Source: RI-106 sp964496875
GTDB lineage: Bacteria > Cyanobacteriota > Vampirovibrionia > Obscuribacterales > Obscuribacteraceae
Direction of reading: 5' to 3'
Assembly (NCBI GenBank): GCA_964496875.1
Contig: CAZCBH010000017.1
Coordinates: forward strand, 1-64,000
Length of the DNA: 64,000 nt
Part shown: positions 44,639-54,802 of the stretch, one piece after another
Layout of the letters: the number at the start of each line of letters is the position of its first letter
Numbering within the stretch: the first letter of the stretch is position 1
Made by a program: the position numbers and the translations under genes
Notes under the pieces: model-generated
What the model was told of the DNA's origin: nothing
Seen by the model: the letters and a program-made list of their open reading frames with translations, nothing else
The model's database searches: none

Positions 44639-45847
44639 TTAATTCAATTGATCCAGGCTTCTCTTGAATCTCTGGGCGTTCTCAATAGCCGCTTCTCTGT
44701 CCTTGCCCCAGGCGACGAGGTGGCCCATTTTTCTGCCTGGTCTGGCTTTCAACTTACCGTAGAGCACCACTTCGGCCACATTGGCATGGTCGGCGAGCAA
44801 GCTAAGATCTAACTGGGCGGGAGAGTCCTCTTTGAAGCTGTCTCCCAGGATATTGACCATGCAATGGGTGTTGTCCGAATTGCAGGAAAGGTCGGTGAGT
44901 GGAATATCGAGGAGAATGCGAGCAAGGGCGTCGAACTGGCTCATATGGCAGGCGTTCCTAGTGATATGGCCTGAATTGTGCGGGCGTGGAGCAAATTCGT
45001 TTATATAAATTAGATAGTCACCGCAAACGGTACCGTATTCTGCCTCCTTCTCTTCTTTGTGAGACCGCCTGGCAAGAAAGAATTCTGTGGTCAATAGACC
45101 CTGGACGTCGAGGGCAAGAGCAGCCTCTTCGGCTATCTCTTTGACTTTGTCTCGAACCTCCTCCGGCACACCGGCAGGAACGATGGTTTTATCTAATATA
45201 TGATTGCGATGGTGATTTTCGAAAACAGGAAAAGATGATATTTTGCCGTCAAGCTCCCGAGCTACTATACAGCTCACTTCCTCACTGACCGCTATAAATT
45301 CTTCCAGTATCGCTGAAAATGGCTGGTTATCTTTTACCAGCTTTTTAAGGGTGGTGAGTGCGTCGGCAAGCTCTTGCTCGGTCCGAACCAGATATTGACC
45401 CTTGCCGTCATAGCCTCCCCGGGCTGTCTTTATAACGAAAGGCAACGGGAATTTCGATGTCACTTTCTCCAGCTCTTTAGTACCTTCGACGGTGGCGAAG
45501 CGCACATGCGGTAGTCGATTCTCTTTCAGAAAGTTCTTTTCGTTGATTCTGTTTTGTGTTATTGCAAGCAGGTCGAGTTTGGGATAAATAGGGCTTATTT
45601 CCGCCAGGGGACGAAGCGGTGCGCACTCGACATTCTCGAACTCATAAGTGACTATATCTGCAGCCCGGACGAAATTTTCTATCAGGGCATAATCGGTCCA
45701 GGAGCCGTTGAAGACTTTGGCCGCATGGCGGCAGAGCGGAGCGGATGGATCCGGATCATAGACTACCACATCGGCTCCGCATGTATAAATGCTGTTGGCC
45801 AGCATCAGACCCAGTTGTCCGCCACCAAGGATACCTACAGTTTTCAC
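44639..45847 (-). CDS. purK: 5-(carboxyamino)imidazole ribonucleotide synthase
   Basis: 402 residues, usual length. ATP-grasp enzyme of purine synthesis: VGILGGGQLGLMLANS at the N-terminus, VTYEFENVE, IKTARGGYDGKGQ, SCIVARELDGKISSFP and NEFAPRPHNSGH. It makes N5-CAIR from AIR, bicarbonate and ATP for PurE, the gene immediately upstream. It is the last gene of the purine operon. Confidence 0.97.
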   Translation of the reverse strand: MKTVGILGGGQLGLMLANSIYTCGADVVVYDPDPSAPLCRHAAKVFNGSWTDYALIENFVRAADIVTYEFENVECAPLRPLAEISPIYPKLDLLAITQNRINEKNFLKENRLPHVRFATVEGTKELEKVTSKFPLPFVIKTARGGYDGKGQYLVRTEQELADALTTLKKLVKDNQPFSAILEEFIAVSEEVSCIVARELDGKISSFPVFENHHRNHILDKTIVPAGVPEEVRDKVKEIAEEAALALDVQGLLTTEFFLARRSHKEEKEAEYGTVCGDYLIYINEFAPRPHNSGHITRNACHMSQFDALARILLDIPLTDLSCNSDNTHCMVNILGDSFKEDSPAQLDLSLLADHANVAEVVLYGKLKARPGRKMGHLVAWGKDREAAIENAQRFKRSLDQLN

Positions 45848-45870
45848 CGGGGTCTTCTCCTTTTTGCCGT

Positions 45871-46392
45871 TTATTCGCTTAAGAGTAAAGCCTGGACTGT
45901 TTTATTTCCTTCGAGGGCGGTCTTGGCTTGTTCGCTTGTGTATTCGTCCAGTCGTCTCGCCAGTGCTTGATTTTCCAGGGCTAAGAGACGAAGGGCGAAG
46001 AGGGCGGCGTTCTTGGCACCGCTTTCACCGATGGCGAAAGTGGCTGTGGGAACACCGCCCGGCATCTGCACAATGGAGAGCAAGCTGTCGAGGCCATTAA
46101 GAGCTCGGGATTTGACCGGTACTCCCAGCACCGGTAATGGTGTCATGGCCGAGACCATCCCCGGTAGATGGGCGGCACCGCCGGCACCGGCGATGATGCA
46201 CTTCAAGCCGCGATCTCGCGCGCTCTCAGCGTAATCGCACATCCGCTTTGGAGTACGATGAGCACTGACCACCTCGATTTCATAGGGGACCGCAAATTCC
46301 CTCAGAATCTTTTCGGCTTCCTTCATGGTCTCGTAGTCCGAGCTGCTTCCCATGATGATGCCGACCAGTATCCGGGTGCCTTTCTCTTTCAT
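45871..46392 (-). CDS. purE: N5-CAIR mutase (PurE)
   Basis: 173 residues. VGIIMGSSSDYETM, EIEVVSAHRTPKRM and AGAGGAAHLPGMVSAMTPLPVLGVPV are the class I PurE signatures. It converts N5-CAIR from PurK into CAIR. It sits 23 bases before purK and 28 bases after purH. Confidence 0.97.
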   Translation of the reverse strand: MKEKGTRILVGIIMGSSSDYETMKEAEKILREFAVPYEIEVVSAHRTPKRMCDYAESARDRGLKCIIAGAGGAAHLPGMVSAMTPLPVLGVPVKSRALNGLDSLLSIVQMPGGVPTATFAIGESGAKNAALFALRLLALENQALARRLDEYTSEQAKTALEGNKTVQALLLSE

Positions 46393-46420
46393 GCCCGCTT
46401 CTTCCTCTTTATTGTTTCTA

Positions 46421-47998
46421 TTAGTGTTTGAAGCAACGTTGACCGGTTAGCAGCATGGTGATGTTGTGCTCCTTGCAGGCGTCTATAACCTCTTTGTCCT
46501 TTATGCTGCCACCAGGCTGGACAATTACCGAGATGCCTGCTTTGGCTGCCGCTTCGATATTGTCGGTTGCCGGGAAGAACGCATCGCTGGCGAGAACCGC
46601 ACCGCGAGCTGCTTCTCCTGCCTGGGCAAGAGCTATATTGACGCTTGCTATGCGGCTGGTCTGACCGATGCCGAAGCCCAGAGACTGACCGTCTTTGGCG
46701 ATGAATATGGCGTTGGAGGTCAGGTGCCTGACCACGCTCCAGGCGAATCGAATATCGCTTATCAAGGCATCGTTCTTCTCGCCGGAGACACATTCGAATT
46801 GATCCGCATTTACAGCCGGTGCTTCGGCGCGCTCCAGAATCCAGCCGAAGTCCTGAAGGTCTTTGGCATGCCATAACTCTTCATCCCTGGCTCTGAGAAG
46901 ATGGGGAGCCAGCTCCAGCACTCGTACGTTCTTCTTTTTCTTTAGCAGAGCCAGGGCTTCATCGCTAAAAGAAGGCGCTGCCACGATCTCGACAAAACCC
47001 TGCAGTATCTTCTCGGTCAGGGGCGCTTCCAGCTTTTCTGTAAATCCGAAAATGCCGCCAAAAGCCGAGACCGGATCGGTTTCGTAGGCTTTGTCCAGTG
47101 CTTCGGCCAGGGTCTTGCCCACAGCCACTCCGCAGGGGTTGTTGTGCTTGATGATACAGACCGCCGGTGAGACCAGATCTCGCAGAATCGTGACAAGGGC
47201 GTAGGTATCGACGATGTTGTTGGAGGACATGTCTTTGCCCTGCAGCTGATTGAAAGGCGGAAATTTGAGCGCTCCTTCGTCTCCGTTGCCCGATTGAATA
47301 TGGTTCATGTACCAGACTGCCGATTGATGCGGGTTCTCACCATAACGCAAAATCATATGTTCTTTCAGCCTGAGATCGACATTGCTCGGCAGGCTGGTTC
47401 TCTTGTCGCCTTTGTCTTCGTCGAGATTGCCTTTGAGATAAGTGCTGATTGCCGTGTCATAGCTCATGGTGCGGCTGAAAGCGTCGAAGGCTAGTTTGCG
47501 GCGAAAGTCTTTGGATAGCTTCCCTTCTTTTTCGTATTCTGCAAGCAGTCCTTCATATTGAGCCGGGTCCGAGAGAATCGCCACCCGGTTGAAATTCTTG
47601 GCTGCGGCTCTAATCAAGGCGACTCCGCCGATATCTATTTGTTCGATCATGGCGTCTTCGGCAAGACCTTCTTTGAGTTTTTTCTCAAATGGATAGAGGT
47701 TGACGATGACCAGGTCGAGTTCATCGATTTTAAGATCTGCCAGGCAATCTTTATCCTCTTTTAGATCTCTCGAGAGAATGCCGGCGAAGACTCTGGGATG
47801 GAGGGTCTTCACTCGTCCACCGAGAATCTCCGGAAAGTCGGTTACCTCTTCGACTTTTTTGCATTCGACCCCGAGCTCGTTAAGATATTTGGCGGTGCTG
47901 GTGGTGGCAATAAATTTATAGCCGTGTCTGTTTTGCAGGTCGCGGGCCAGTTTGTCGAGACCTGTTTTGTCCGATACGCTAACCAGTGCTGTAGGCAT
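46421..47998 (-). CDS. purH: Bifunctional AICAR formyltransferase / IMP cyclohydrolase
   Basis: 525 residues from ATG 47998 (MPTALVSVSDK), which has GGAGGGG just upstream and is preferred to the start five codons earlier. The N-terminal MGS-like cyclohydrolase has GRVKTLHPRVFAGIL and DIGGVALIRAAAKN. The C-terminal transformylase has KHNNPCGVA and AFGGIFGFT. It catalyses the last two steps to IMP. The gene precedes purE in the operon. Confidence 0.98.
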   Translation of the reverse strand: MPTALVSVSDKTGLDKLARDLQNRHGYKFIATTSTAKYLNELGVECKKVEEVTDFPEILGGRVKTLHPRVFAGILSRDLKEDKDCLADLKIDELDLVIVNLYPFEKKLKEGLAEDAMIEQIDIGGVALIRAAAKNFNRVAILSDPAQYEGLLAEYEKEGKLSKDFRRKLAFDAFSRTMSYDTAISTYLKGNLDEDKGDKRTSLPSNVDLRLKEHMILRYGENPHQSAVWYMNHIQSGNGDEGALKFPPFNQLQGKDMSSNNIVDTYALVTILRDLVSPAVCIIKHNNPCGVAVGKTLAEALDKAYETDPVSAFGGIFGFTEKLEAPLTEKILQGFVEIVAAPSFSDEALALLKKKKNVRVLELAPHLLRARDEELWHAKDLQDFGWILERAEAPAVNADQFECVSGEKNDALISDIRFAWSVVRHLTSNAIFIAKDGQSLGFGIGQTSRIASVNIALAQAGEAARGAVLASDAFFPATDNIEAAAKAGISVIVQPGGSIKDKEVIDACKEHNITMLLTGQRCFKH

Positions 47999-48049
47999 TT
48001 TCCCCTCCTTCAAAAGGAATAAAGTGTTGCATAGTGGTCGATGGTGCTT

Positions 48050-48949
48050 TTATGTCGCTTTGGTGTGGATGAATAGCTCTCCTTCCGCTCCCGGAGCGTT
48101 ACGAATGATAAGGGAAGGCCCGTCGGCAGTAACCTCTCCTATCTCCATTGCTTCGAAATCACAAGCTTTGAAAACAGAGATGATGTGCTCGGTCTCTTCA
48201 GCGTCGGCCATGACACAGAGGCCTACCCCCATGTTGAAAGTTTTGTACATCTCTTCTATGTCTATCGTGGTGCCCAGGTGTTTGAATATTTCCGGCACCG
48301 GCAGATGTTTATCGATCACATAACCGAGGGACTCTTTAGGTCTGGTGATATTGGTCCAGCCACCGCCTGTAATGTGAGCAAGCCCTTTGATAATTCCCGG
48401 GTACTCGCTGAATATCCTCACCACCGGTTTGGTGTAGATGGCGGTGGGGGTCAGCATCTCGGACCTTAGAGGGGATTCTTTATCAATCAGCTTTCGTGCC
48501 AGAGAAAGACCGTTGGAGTGAATGCCGGTGGAGGCGACACCGATGATTCTCTCTCCGCCTTTCAGTTCGTCTCCGGTTATTAAAGAATCGCGTTTTACGA
48601 CTCCGACCGCGAATCCGGCCAGATCAAAATCACCTTTGCCATACAGGTCGGGCATCTCTGCCGTTTCGCCGCCGACAAGAAGCATAGAAGCCCGGTCGCA
48701 GCCTTCGATAATGCCTTCCATAATCAAATCCGAGACGCGTTCATCTAGAGCGCCCATGGCGTAATAGTCGAGAAATACCGAAGGGGTGGCTCCGACACAG
48801 AGCAGGTCGTTGACACACATGGCGACCAGGTCTATGCCTATCGTGTCATATCTATTTTGTTCGATGGCGAGAAGCAATTTGGTGCCGACACCATCGGTGG
48901 AGAGGGCGACCGCCGAATCCCCCTGGATCGGATAAACCGAGGCATAGCC
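48050..48949 (-). CDS. purM: Phosphoribosylformylglycinamidine cyclo-ligase (5' end in gap)
   Basis: The visible part begins at the N run and reads GYASVYPIQGDSAVALSTDGVGTKLLLAIEQ, then DTIGIDLVAMCVNDLLCVGA, LVGGETAEMPDLY and TGIHSNGLSLAR, all PurM signatures. About 30-45 N-terminal residues are missing in the gap at 48950-49049. PurM closes the imidazole ring to make AIR. Confidence 0.95.
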   Translation of the reverse strand, partial: GYASVYPIQGDSAVALSTDGVGTKLLLAIEQNRYDTIGIDLVAMCVNDLLCVGATPSVFLDYYAMGALDERVSDLIMEGIIEGCDRASMLLVGGETAEMPDLYGKGDFDLAGFAVGVVKRDSLITGDELKGGERIIGVASTGIHSNGLSLARKLIDKESPLRSEMLTPTAIYTKPVVRIFSEYPGIIKGLAHITGGGWTNITRPKESLGYVIDKHLPVPEIFKHLGTTIDIEEMYKTFNMGVGLCVMADAEETEHIISVFKACDFEAMEIGEVTADGPSLIIRNAPGAEGELFIHTKAT

Positions 48950-49049
48950 NNNNNNNNNNNNNNNNNNNNNNNNNNNNNNNNNNNNNNNNNNNNNNNNNNN
49001 NNNNNNNNNNNNNNNNNNNNNNNNNNNNNNNNNNNNNNNNNNNNNNNNN
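48950..49049. other. Assembly gap (100 N) at the purQ/purM junction
   Basis: Unlike the other gap, the two flanks share no sequence. The gap removes the start of purM and the end of purQ, so it hides real sequence. Its true length is unknown because 100 N is a placeholder. Confidence 0.9.
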
Positions 49050-49817
49050 TATTCTCAAACCCTGGGGCGCTTCTTCTTCCGGCAGCTTGCCCTCTTTCTC
49101 TTTTTGAAATAGATTCGGATTGTCTAGTTTGATTGAGGTCCATGCCGGATGATGGGTCCAGCGCACAAAAGCCTCCGGATGGGGCATCATGCCAAGGACA
49201 TTGCCCCGGCTATTTTTCAGTGCGGCAATTTTTTCGAAGCTGCCGTTCACATCACTGTCATAAACCAGGGCTGAATGAGCCAGGATATCCTTCTGCAAGG
49301 CAGAAGGCACTCCCAGGCGACCTTCTCCATGGCGAATCGGCAGTTGAAAGTGATTTAGACCCTCAAAGAAACCATTACTGCTTGTACGGCTTGAAGCAGG
49401 CACGGTCAGCTCTACCCAGGTATTGATGAAGTGGTGATTTTCGTTGCTCAAAAGGCTGACGGTGTTTTTGCCGTCTTTTGTAGATTCGGGAAGCAAGCCC
49501 ATTTGCACAAGAGCCTGAAAGCCGTTACAGATACCGAGCACCAGTCTGCCCGAATCGATGAATTTTTCAAGGCGTTGCCGCACTCTTTCCTGGAGCTTGA
49601 TGGCAAGCACCTTGCCGCTTTCAATTTCATCTCCGAAAGAGAATCCACCAGGCAAAACCAGAAAAGAGCAATGGTCGAGGACGGAGGGAGCTTCGATCAG
49701 GCGTGATACATGAATCAGTTCCGGATTGAACCCGGCCAATCTAAGGGCGTGGGCTGTCTCGAACTCGCAATTAATGCCGTCCCCCATGAGCACCAGTGCT
49801 TTATCTTTGCCTTTCAT
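49050..49817 (-). CDS. purQ: FGAM synthase glutaminase subunit (3' end in gap)
   Basis: 256 residues are visible, ending at the gap. LPGGFSFGDEIESGK, the GICNGFQALVQ nucleophile loop with Cys, and MMPHPEAFVRW with the catalytic His-Pro-Glu identify a class I glutamine amidotransferase of the PurQ type. It supplies ammonia to PurL, encoded 37 bases upstream. Confidence 0.94.
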
Positions 49818-49854
49818 ATTTATGCTTTCATCCTCGGTAGCCTCAGTAAGTAGA

Positions 49855-52800
49855 TTAATTGAAGGGCAGACCTTTGCGCCAGGCTCCGATCAGATTCTCT
49901 CTGGCGGTATCGATAATTTCTCTGCCGGATAAACATGCGGTAAATCTACTTTCGGCTGTAACGCGACCGAGCAATTGTTGATCCCTGCCTAACAATTGTT
50001 CGAACTGCTCTTTCTTTTCTTTTCTTATCTCGACCAGAATACGACCGGGACCTTCGGCGAAGAGAAGGAAATTTTGATTATTAACATTCTCTCTTTCGGC
50101 AAGAGCATCCAGTTGAATTTCGGCACCGCATTCGCTACCGATGATCATCTCGGCAAGAGCCACTGCCAGCCCACCTTCCGATAGATCATGGGCGGCTGTT
50201 ACCAGACCGTCTTTGATCGCTTTATGAAGCGTGCCATAAAGAGCAGGCGCCGCTTCCAGATCGAGGGAAGGCAATTTCGCGTTACCGCCACCATAAAGCT
50301 CCTGCCAGTGGGAGCCGGTCAGGGACTGTTGCCCGGCTGTCAGTACGTAGAGCAAATTGTCTGCTTGCTTCAACTCGGACGAGATACAATCACCGATGTC
50401 TTCCACTCTGGCGATGGCCGACACTAAAAGAGTCGGCGGAATCGAAAGCCTGAGTACACCGTCGTCGAAGTCGTTTTTCATACTGTCTTTGCCCGAGATC
50501 AAAGGCGCTGTGAAGGCCAGGCAAGCTTCATAGAGACCCTGGCAGGCCCTCACCAGCTGACCCAGTTTGTAATCTCCATCCTGATTGCGTTCCGAGAGCA
50601 CAGGGTCCGGCCAGCAGAAGTTGTCTAATAAGCTGAAACTTCTTGGATCGGCACCAACACAGACCCCATTTCGAATCGCTTCGTCCACTGCCATGATCGC
50701 CATCAAATACGGATCGAGGGCGCTCCACTGGGGGGTGAGACCATTCGATATCACAAGACCTGTCCGGCTGGTGAGCACCGGCAGAATCACGGCGGCATCG
50801 CAGGGGGCTTGCTGAGCCCTTCCCATAAACTGTTTGATTACGCTTTTGCCCTGTACTTCGTGGTCGTACTGGCGAACTATCTTTTCGCGGCTTGCTATAT
50901 TCTCGTGGCCGAGCAGTTCGAGCAACATCGTCTCGGGGCTGTCCGCCTCTTGTTGTTTGGATATTAAGGTGGAAAGAGCGGTGGGATGCCAGGTCGCCTC
51001 CAACTCTAGTGGTGGTAGTCCACCATGGAGAAATTCCAGTTCCAGCGAAGCGACACATTCACCGCCGCGCATTACCTCGAAGCTGCCACCATCATGAAAG
51101 TGGCCTATGTCCGAGACCTCTACTTGATAGTGAGAGGCAAGCTCCATCAGCTCATCGACGCGGCTGGAGCTCAGGGTCATGCGTTCCTGAGATTCTGAAA
51201 TCACTATCTCCCAGTCGTCGAGACCGGGATATTTGAGGGGCACTTTGTCCAGATCTATGGTGGCGCCATTGGTGATGGTGGCCATCTCGCCCACCGAAGA
51301 GGAAAGTCCGCCGGCACCATTATCTGTCAGACCGCTGATCAAGCCCTTTTCCTGGGCTGCCATCACGAAGTCTATGACCCTTTTCTGGGTAAAAGGATCA
51401 CCTATCTGCACAGCGGTTACCGGCGAGCCTTCATGAAGCGATTCTGAAGAGAAGGTAGCTCCATGGATACCGTCTTTGCCCACTCGGCCTCCGACCATAA
51501 GAATGCGGTCACTGACGGCTGTGTGTTTGAAGACATGATCTATACCATGCAACTTCAGAGGCAATACGCCGCCGGTTCCGCAGAATACGAGCGGCTTGGC
51601 GCGATAGCCGTCATGGAAATGAACCGCTCCGTTAACGGTAGGGATGCCGCTTTTATTACCGCCGTCCTCGACCCCTTTGCGAACACCCCGGGGGATAGTT
51701 TCGGCCGGTAACAACTTGGGCCGTTGCGGCTGCTTTTTAGATGGGGAGGCGAAACAGAATATGTCGGTGTTGAAGATCGGTCTTGCACCAAGACCGGTGC
51801 CGAGAATGTCGCGATTGACTCCCAGAATGCCGGTGAGCGCACCGCCGTAAGGCTCAAGGGCCGAAGGCGAGTTGTGGGTCTCTACTTTGAAGCAGACACC
51901 GGTTTCATCGTCCCATTTGACAATGCCGGAATTGTCTTCGAAGACCGAAAGCAGGTCCTGTCTAATCGGTCTCAGTTTTTTCGTGGCGCCTTTGATATAG
52001 GTCTTGTAGAGGCTGTTTATAGATTGATGATAGGCTGGCTTTTCGCCGTTCGCCTTTCTTTCGACATAGTTTATTTTGGCGTTGAATATTTTGTGCTTAC
52101 AATGCTCCGACCAGGTCTGGGCGATTATTTCGAGCTCTACGTCGGTGGGCTCCTCTGGCATGCCCCGATCTTTTCTTAGCTGGCGATGCTTCTTGTTCTT
52201 GTAATGAGCGCGCACCACTTTCATCTCTTCCAGGCTGAGGGCGAGCAGTCTATTGCGACTGAGTTCCATCAGCTGATCGTCATCGAGATCGAGTGAAATC
52301 ACATCCGGTTTGCGAGGGGCGTTCAGGCTGACGGAAGGAAATGCCAGCAGGCTTTCAGCTTCCGGGGGGTCCGATTTGAGATCGTAGACATGGAAGCTCT
52401 CCACCAGGGGGTGGTAGAGACTGTAGGCGGCTTGCTCTTTTATTCCTTTCAGATCTTGCACCGACCAGGTCTTCAACTCTTCTTCGCCTATTAAATAAGT
52501 TGCGCCGGAGGCGACCTCCACCGTGGAAGAGATGCCGGTCAGACCCAGGGCTTCTTCTATGGTGTTGGAGAGGTTGTCGGTGACACCGGGCTGGAACTGT
52601 TTCTCGGCCCAGAAAAGATAGCCCTCTTCTTTCCACTGCTCGAGCCAGGTCAGTCTCTCTTGGTTGGGAGCAAGCAGAGCCTTCTGGTAGGTGCTGTCGA
52701 CCAGGACCTTGACCAGAGCCTCTTCCAGCTCTTTTCGATTTACGATCAACTCATCGTATCGTATCCAGTAAGTCGGCAGGGTTTTGCCTTCGCCGAGGAC

Positions 52801-52878
52801 GGCCAGGCAGAGAATGCTACTTTTGTCTTTTGTTAATCCAGAGCTTTTCTGCTCTTGATCGTGTGTGCTCTGGGTCAT
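49855..52878 (-). CDS. purL: FGAM synthase, large form with PurS-like N-terminus
   Basis: 1007 residues, longer than the small PurL (about 720) and shorter than the fused form that includes PurQ (about 1300). The first 170 residues have a PurS-like pattern (AVLGEGKTLPTYWIRYDEL, FQPGVTDNLSNTIEEAL). The rest is the PurL core: TWSEHCKHKIFNA, FKVETHNSPSALEP, TDNGAGGLSSSVGE, SGKDSMKNDF, HDLSEGGLAVALAE. It makes FGAM from FGAR with ammonia from PurQ. ATG 52878 overlaps the purN stop by four bases. Confidence 0.96.
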   Translation of the reverse strand: MTQSTHDQEQKSSGLTKDKSSILCLAVLGEGKTLPTYWIRYDELIVNRKELEEALVKVLVDSTYQKALLAPNQERLTWLEQWKEEGYLFWAEKQFQPGVTDNLSNTIEEALGLTGISSTVEVASGATYLIGEEELKTWSVQDLKGIKEQAAYSLYHPLVESFHVYDLKSDPPEAESLLAFPSVSLNAPRKPDVISLDLDDDQLMELSRNRLLALSLEEMKVVRAHYKNKKHRQLRKDRGMPEEPTDVELEIIAQTWSEHCKHKIFNAKINYVERKANGEKPAYHQSINSLYKTYIKGATKKLRPIRQDLLSVFEDNSGIVKWDDETGVCFKVETHNSPSALEPYGGALTGILGVNRDILGTGLGARPIFNTDIFCFASPSKKQPQRPKLLPAETIPRGVRKGVEDGGNKSGIPTVNGAVHFHDGYRAKPLVFCGTGGVLPLKLHGIDHVFKHTAVSDRILMVGGRVGKDGIHGATFSSESLHEGSPVTAVQIGDPFTQKRVIDFVMAAQEKGLISGLTDNGAGGLSSSVGEMATITNGATIDLDKVPLKYPGLDDWEIVISESQERMTLSSSRVDELMELASHYQVEVSDIGHFHDGGSFEVMRGGECVASLELEFLHGGLPPLELEATWHPTALSTLISKQQEADSPETMLLELLGHENIASREKIVRQYDHEVQGKSVIKQFMGRAQQAPCDAAVILPVLTSRTGLVISNGLTPQWSALDPYLMAIMAVDEAIRNGVCVGADPRSFSLLDNFCWPDPVLSERNQDGDYKLGQLVRACQGLYEACLAFTAPLISGKDSMKNDFDDGVLRLSIPPTLLVSAIARVEDIGDCISSELKQADNLLYVLTAGQQSLTGSHWQELYGGGNAKLPSLDLEAAPALYGTLHKAIKDGLVTAAHDLSEGGLAVALAEMIIGSECGAEIQLDALAERENVNNQNFLLFAEGPGRILVEIRKEKKEQFEQLLGRDQQLLGRVTAESRFTACLSGREIIDTARENLIGAWRKGLPFN

Positions 52879-53522
52879 CTCTTCACCGTCTTCTCTCGGT
52901 TCCTTTGTTCGGGTTTCGTTATACAGAGTCCTTCGATGCCGCTTTCGGCTATTTGCTGAAGAACGCTCGGATATAAAGAGTGCTCCACCGATAGCCCGCG
53001 AGCGCAGAAGCTTTCGAGGGTGTCCTCGGCGAAGCGCGGAAAGGGCACCTGGGCGAGAATCGGTCCGTGATCCACTTTCTCGTCCACAAGATGAACCGTC
53101 ACGCCGGATACTTTCACTCCGTAATTGAAGGCCTCTTCATAGCCGTTGATGCCGGGAAAGGCTGGCAATAATGATGGATGGATATTGATCACTCTGAAAT
53201 AGCCGTCTTCGTGTTTGAAGGCTTTGAGAAAATGAGAGCTCAGAACTCTCATGTATCCGGCTAAAACGATATAGTCGATGGTGCCGAGACCTTTGAGGCG
53301 TTCAATAATCCTGTCTTCATGCTCACGGCGCTTGATGCCTTTGTGCGATAGACCGAAGGTCTCGATGCCGTGCTGGGCGGCGATGGTCAGAGCCGGCGCT
53401 TCTGGATCGTTGGAGATTACCTGTACGATTTCGGCATCTAGTTCGCCGTCTTCGACAGCCTGAATGATGGCGTTCAGATTGGAGCCTCGACCCGATACGA
53501 ATACGGCTATTTTGATCGACAC
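52875..53522 (-). CDS. purN: Phosphoribosylglycinamide formyltransferase (folate-dependent)
   Basis: 215 residues from GTG 53522, with GGAGGGTGA about nine bases upstream; TTG 53540 would add six residues. FVSGRGSNLNAI, VINIHPSLLPAFPG and GVTVHLVDEKVDHGPIL include the catalytic Asn-His-Asp set. It formylates GAR using 10-formyl-THF. No purT was seen. Its stop overlaps the purL start (ATGA) and its start overlaps the purD stop. Confidence 0.97.
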   Translation of the reverse strand: MSIKIAVFVSGRGSNLNAIIQAVEDGELDAEIVQVISNDPEAPALTIAAQHGIETFGLSHKGIKRREHEDRIIERLKGLGTIDYIVLAGYMRVLSSHFLKAFKHEDGYFRVINIHPSLLPAFPGINGYEEAFNYGVKVSGVTVHLVDEKVDHGPILAQVPFPRFAEDTLESFCARGLSVEHSLYPSVLQQIAESGIEGLCITKPEQRNREKTVKR

Positions 53523-54802
53523 TTGGAATTCACCCTCCAACCAATATCTTTTCGGTAGTCCATCCCTTTGAAAGCAACAGCTTCGAGGTTGCGGTAAGCG
53601 GCATCGGAAGCCTGTTCGAAGTCTTCGCCGAGACCGGTGACAGCCAGTACCCGGCCGCCGTTAGTAATGAGCTTACCGTCAGAGATCGCCGTACCGGCAT
53701 GAAACAATCTGGCGTCACCGCTGATGGTGCCTATGTCTATCGCTTCGTTTTTTGATGAAGTGGCCGGATAGCCATCGTCACAGGCCACCACGCAAAGGCT
53801 TTTCTCTTCTGTCCAATCAAGCTCTATTTCTGCAAGCCTGCCTTCGCAGCAAGCAAGCAGGGCGGGAAAAAGATCAGAATTCAGTCTAGGCAGTAAAGCC
53901 TGGGTCTCCGGGTCGCCGAAGCGAGCATTGAATTCGAGCACATAGGGAACGTCGTCGGCTAGCAGAATGCCGACAAAGAGTACTCCCCGGTAGCTGAATT
54001 CGCCCAGAGCAAGGGCTTCTGCCAGGGGTCTTGTAATCTGATCTTCAATCTCCGAGCGATACCGGTCATATAAAGGAACCGGGCTGTAGGCTCCCATGCC
54101 GCCGGTATTTGGACCACGGTCCTCTTCGTATCTTCTTTTGTGGTCCTGGCAGGCTTGCATCGGCAAGAGGGTCTTGCCGTCCATGAGAAGAAAAATCGAA
54201 AGCTCCTCGCCGGTCAGTATCTCTTCGACGATTACCTGATCTCCCGAGGCACCAAAGGCGCGCTCGGCAAAGCACTGGTCGAGAGCTTCTTCTACTTCAT
54301 CGAGGGTGGAGCAGACAAACACACCTTTGCCGTAGGCCAGACCATCGGCTTTTACCACTCGAGCCCAGTCATTGTCCCGGGCAAAAGCCAGGGCTTCCTC
54401 TTTTGTGGTGAACAGCCCGTATCGGGCTGTGGGAATGCCGAGCTTCTGCATCACCTCTTTGGCGTGGGATTTGCTCCATTCTAATTTAGCTTGCTCTTTT
54501 GTCGGACCGAAAACTTTATGACCCTTCTCTTCGAGGTAATCTACAATGCCTTCAGCAAGCGGATTATCCGGTCCTATGACAATAAGGTCGACTTGTTCTT
54601 TAGAAGCCGCTTCTGAAAGCAAGGCGAACTGATCCACCGCCAGGGGAAGATTTTCTACTTTTTTCTCCAGGGCCGTGCCACCATTGCCGGGGGCACAATA
54701 TATCTTTTCGACCAGAGGACTTTCGGCAACTTTCCAGGCGAGAGCATGTTCCCGGCCGCCACCGCCCACGATCATCACTTTCAGGTCTTTTGCTTTTGTC
54801 AT
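53507..54802 (-). CDS. purD: Phosphoribosylamine-glycine ligase
   Basis: 431 residues, usual length. ATP-grasp family: MIVGGGGREHALAWK at the N-terminus, GPDNPLAEGI, VKADGLAYGKGV, GMGAYSPVPLYD and EFNARFGDPETQ. It forms GAR from phosphoribosylamine and glycine. The start overlaps the purC stop by four bases. Confidence 0.98.
   Translation of the reverse strand: MTKAKDLKVMIVGGGGREHALAWKVAESPLVEKIYCAPGNGGTALEKKVENLPLAVDQFALLSEAASKEQVDLIVIGPDNPLAEGIVDYLEEKGHKVFGPTKEQAKLEWSKSHAKEVMQKLGIPTARYGLFTTKEEALAFARDNDWARVVKADGLAYGKGVFVCSTLDEVEEALDQCFAERAFGASGDQVIVEEILTGEELSIFLLMDGKTLLPMQACQDHKRRYEEDRGPNTGGMGAYSPVPLYDRYRSEIEDQITRPLAEALALGEFSYRGVLFVGILLADDVPYVLEFNARFGDPETQALLPRLNSDLFPALLACCEGRLAEIELDWTEEKSLCVVACDDGYPATSSKNEAIDIGTISGDARLFHAGTAISDGKLITNGGRVLAVTGLGEDFEQASDAAYRNLEAVAFKGMDYRKDIGWRVNSKCRSK

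Noticed and set aside
48838..49143. Frames running through the second gap
   Set aside because: They read partly through N and combine fragments of purM and purQ complement; they are not genes.
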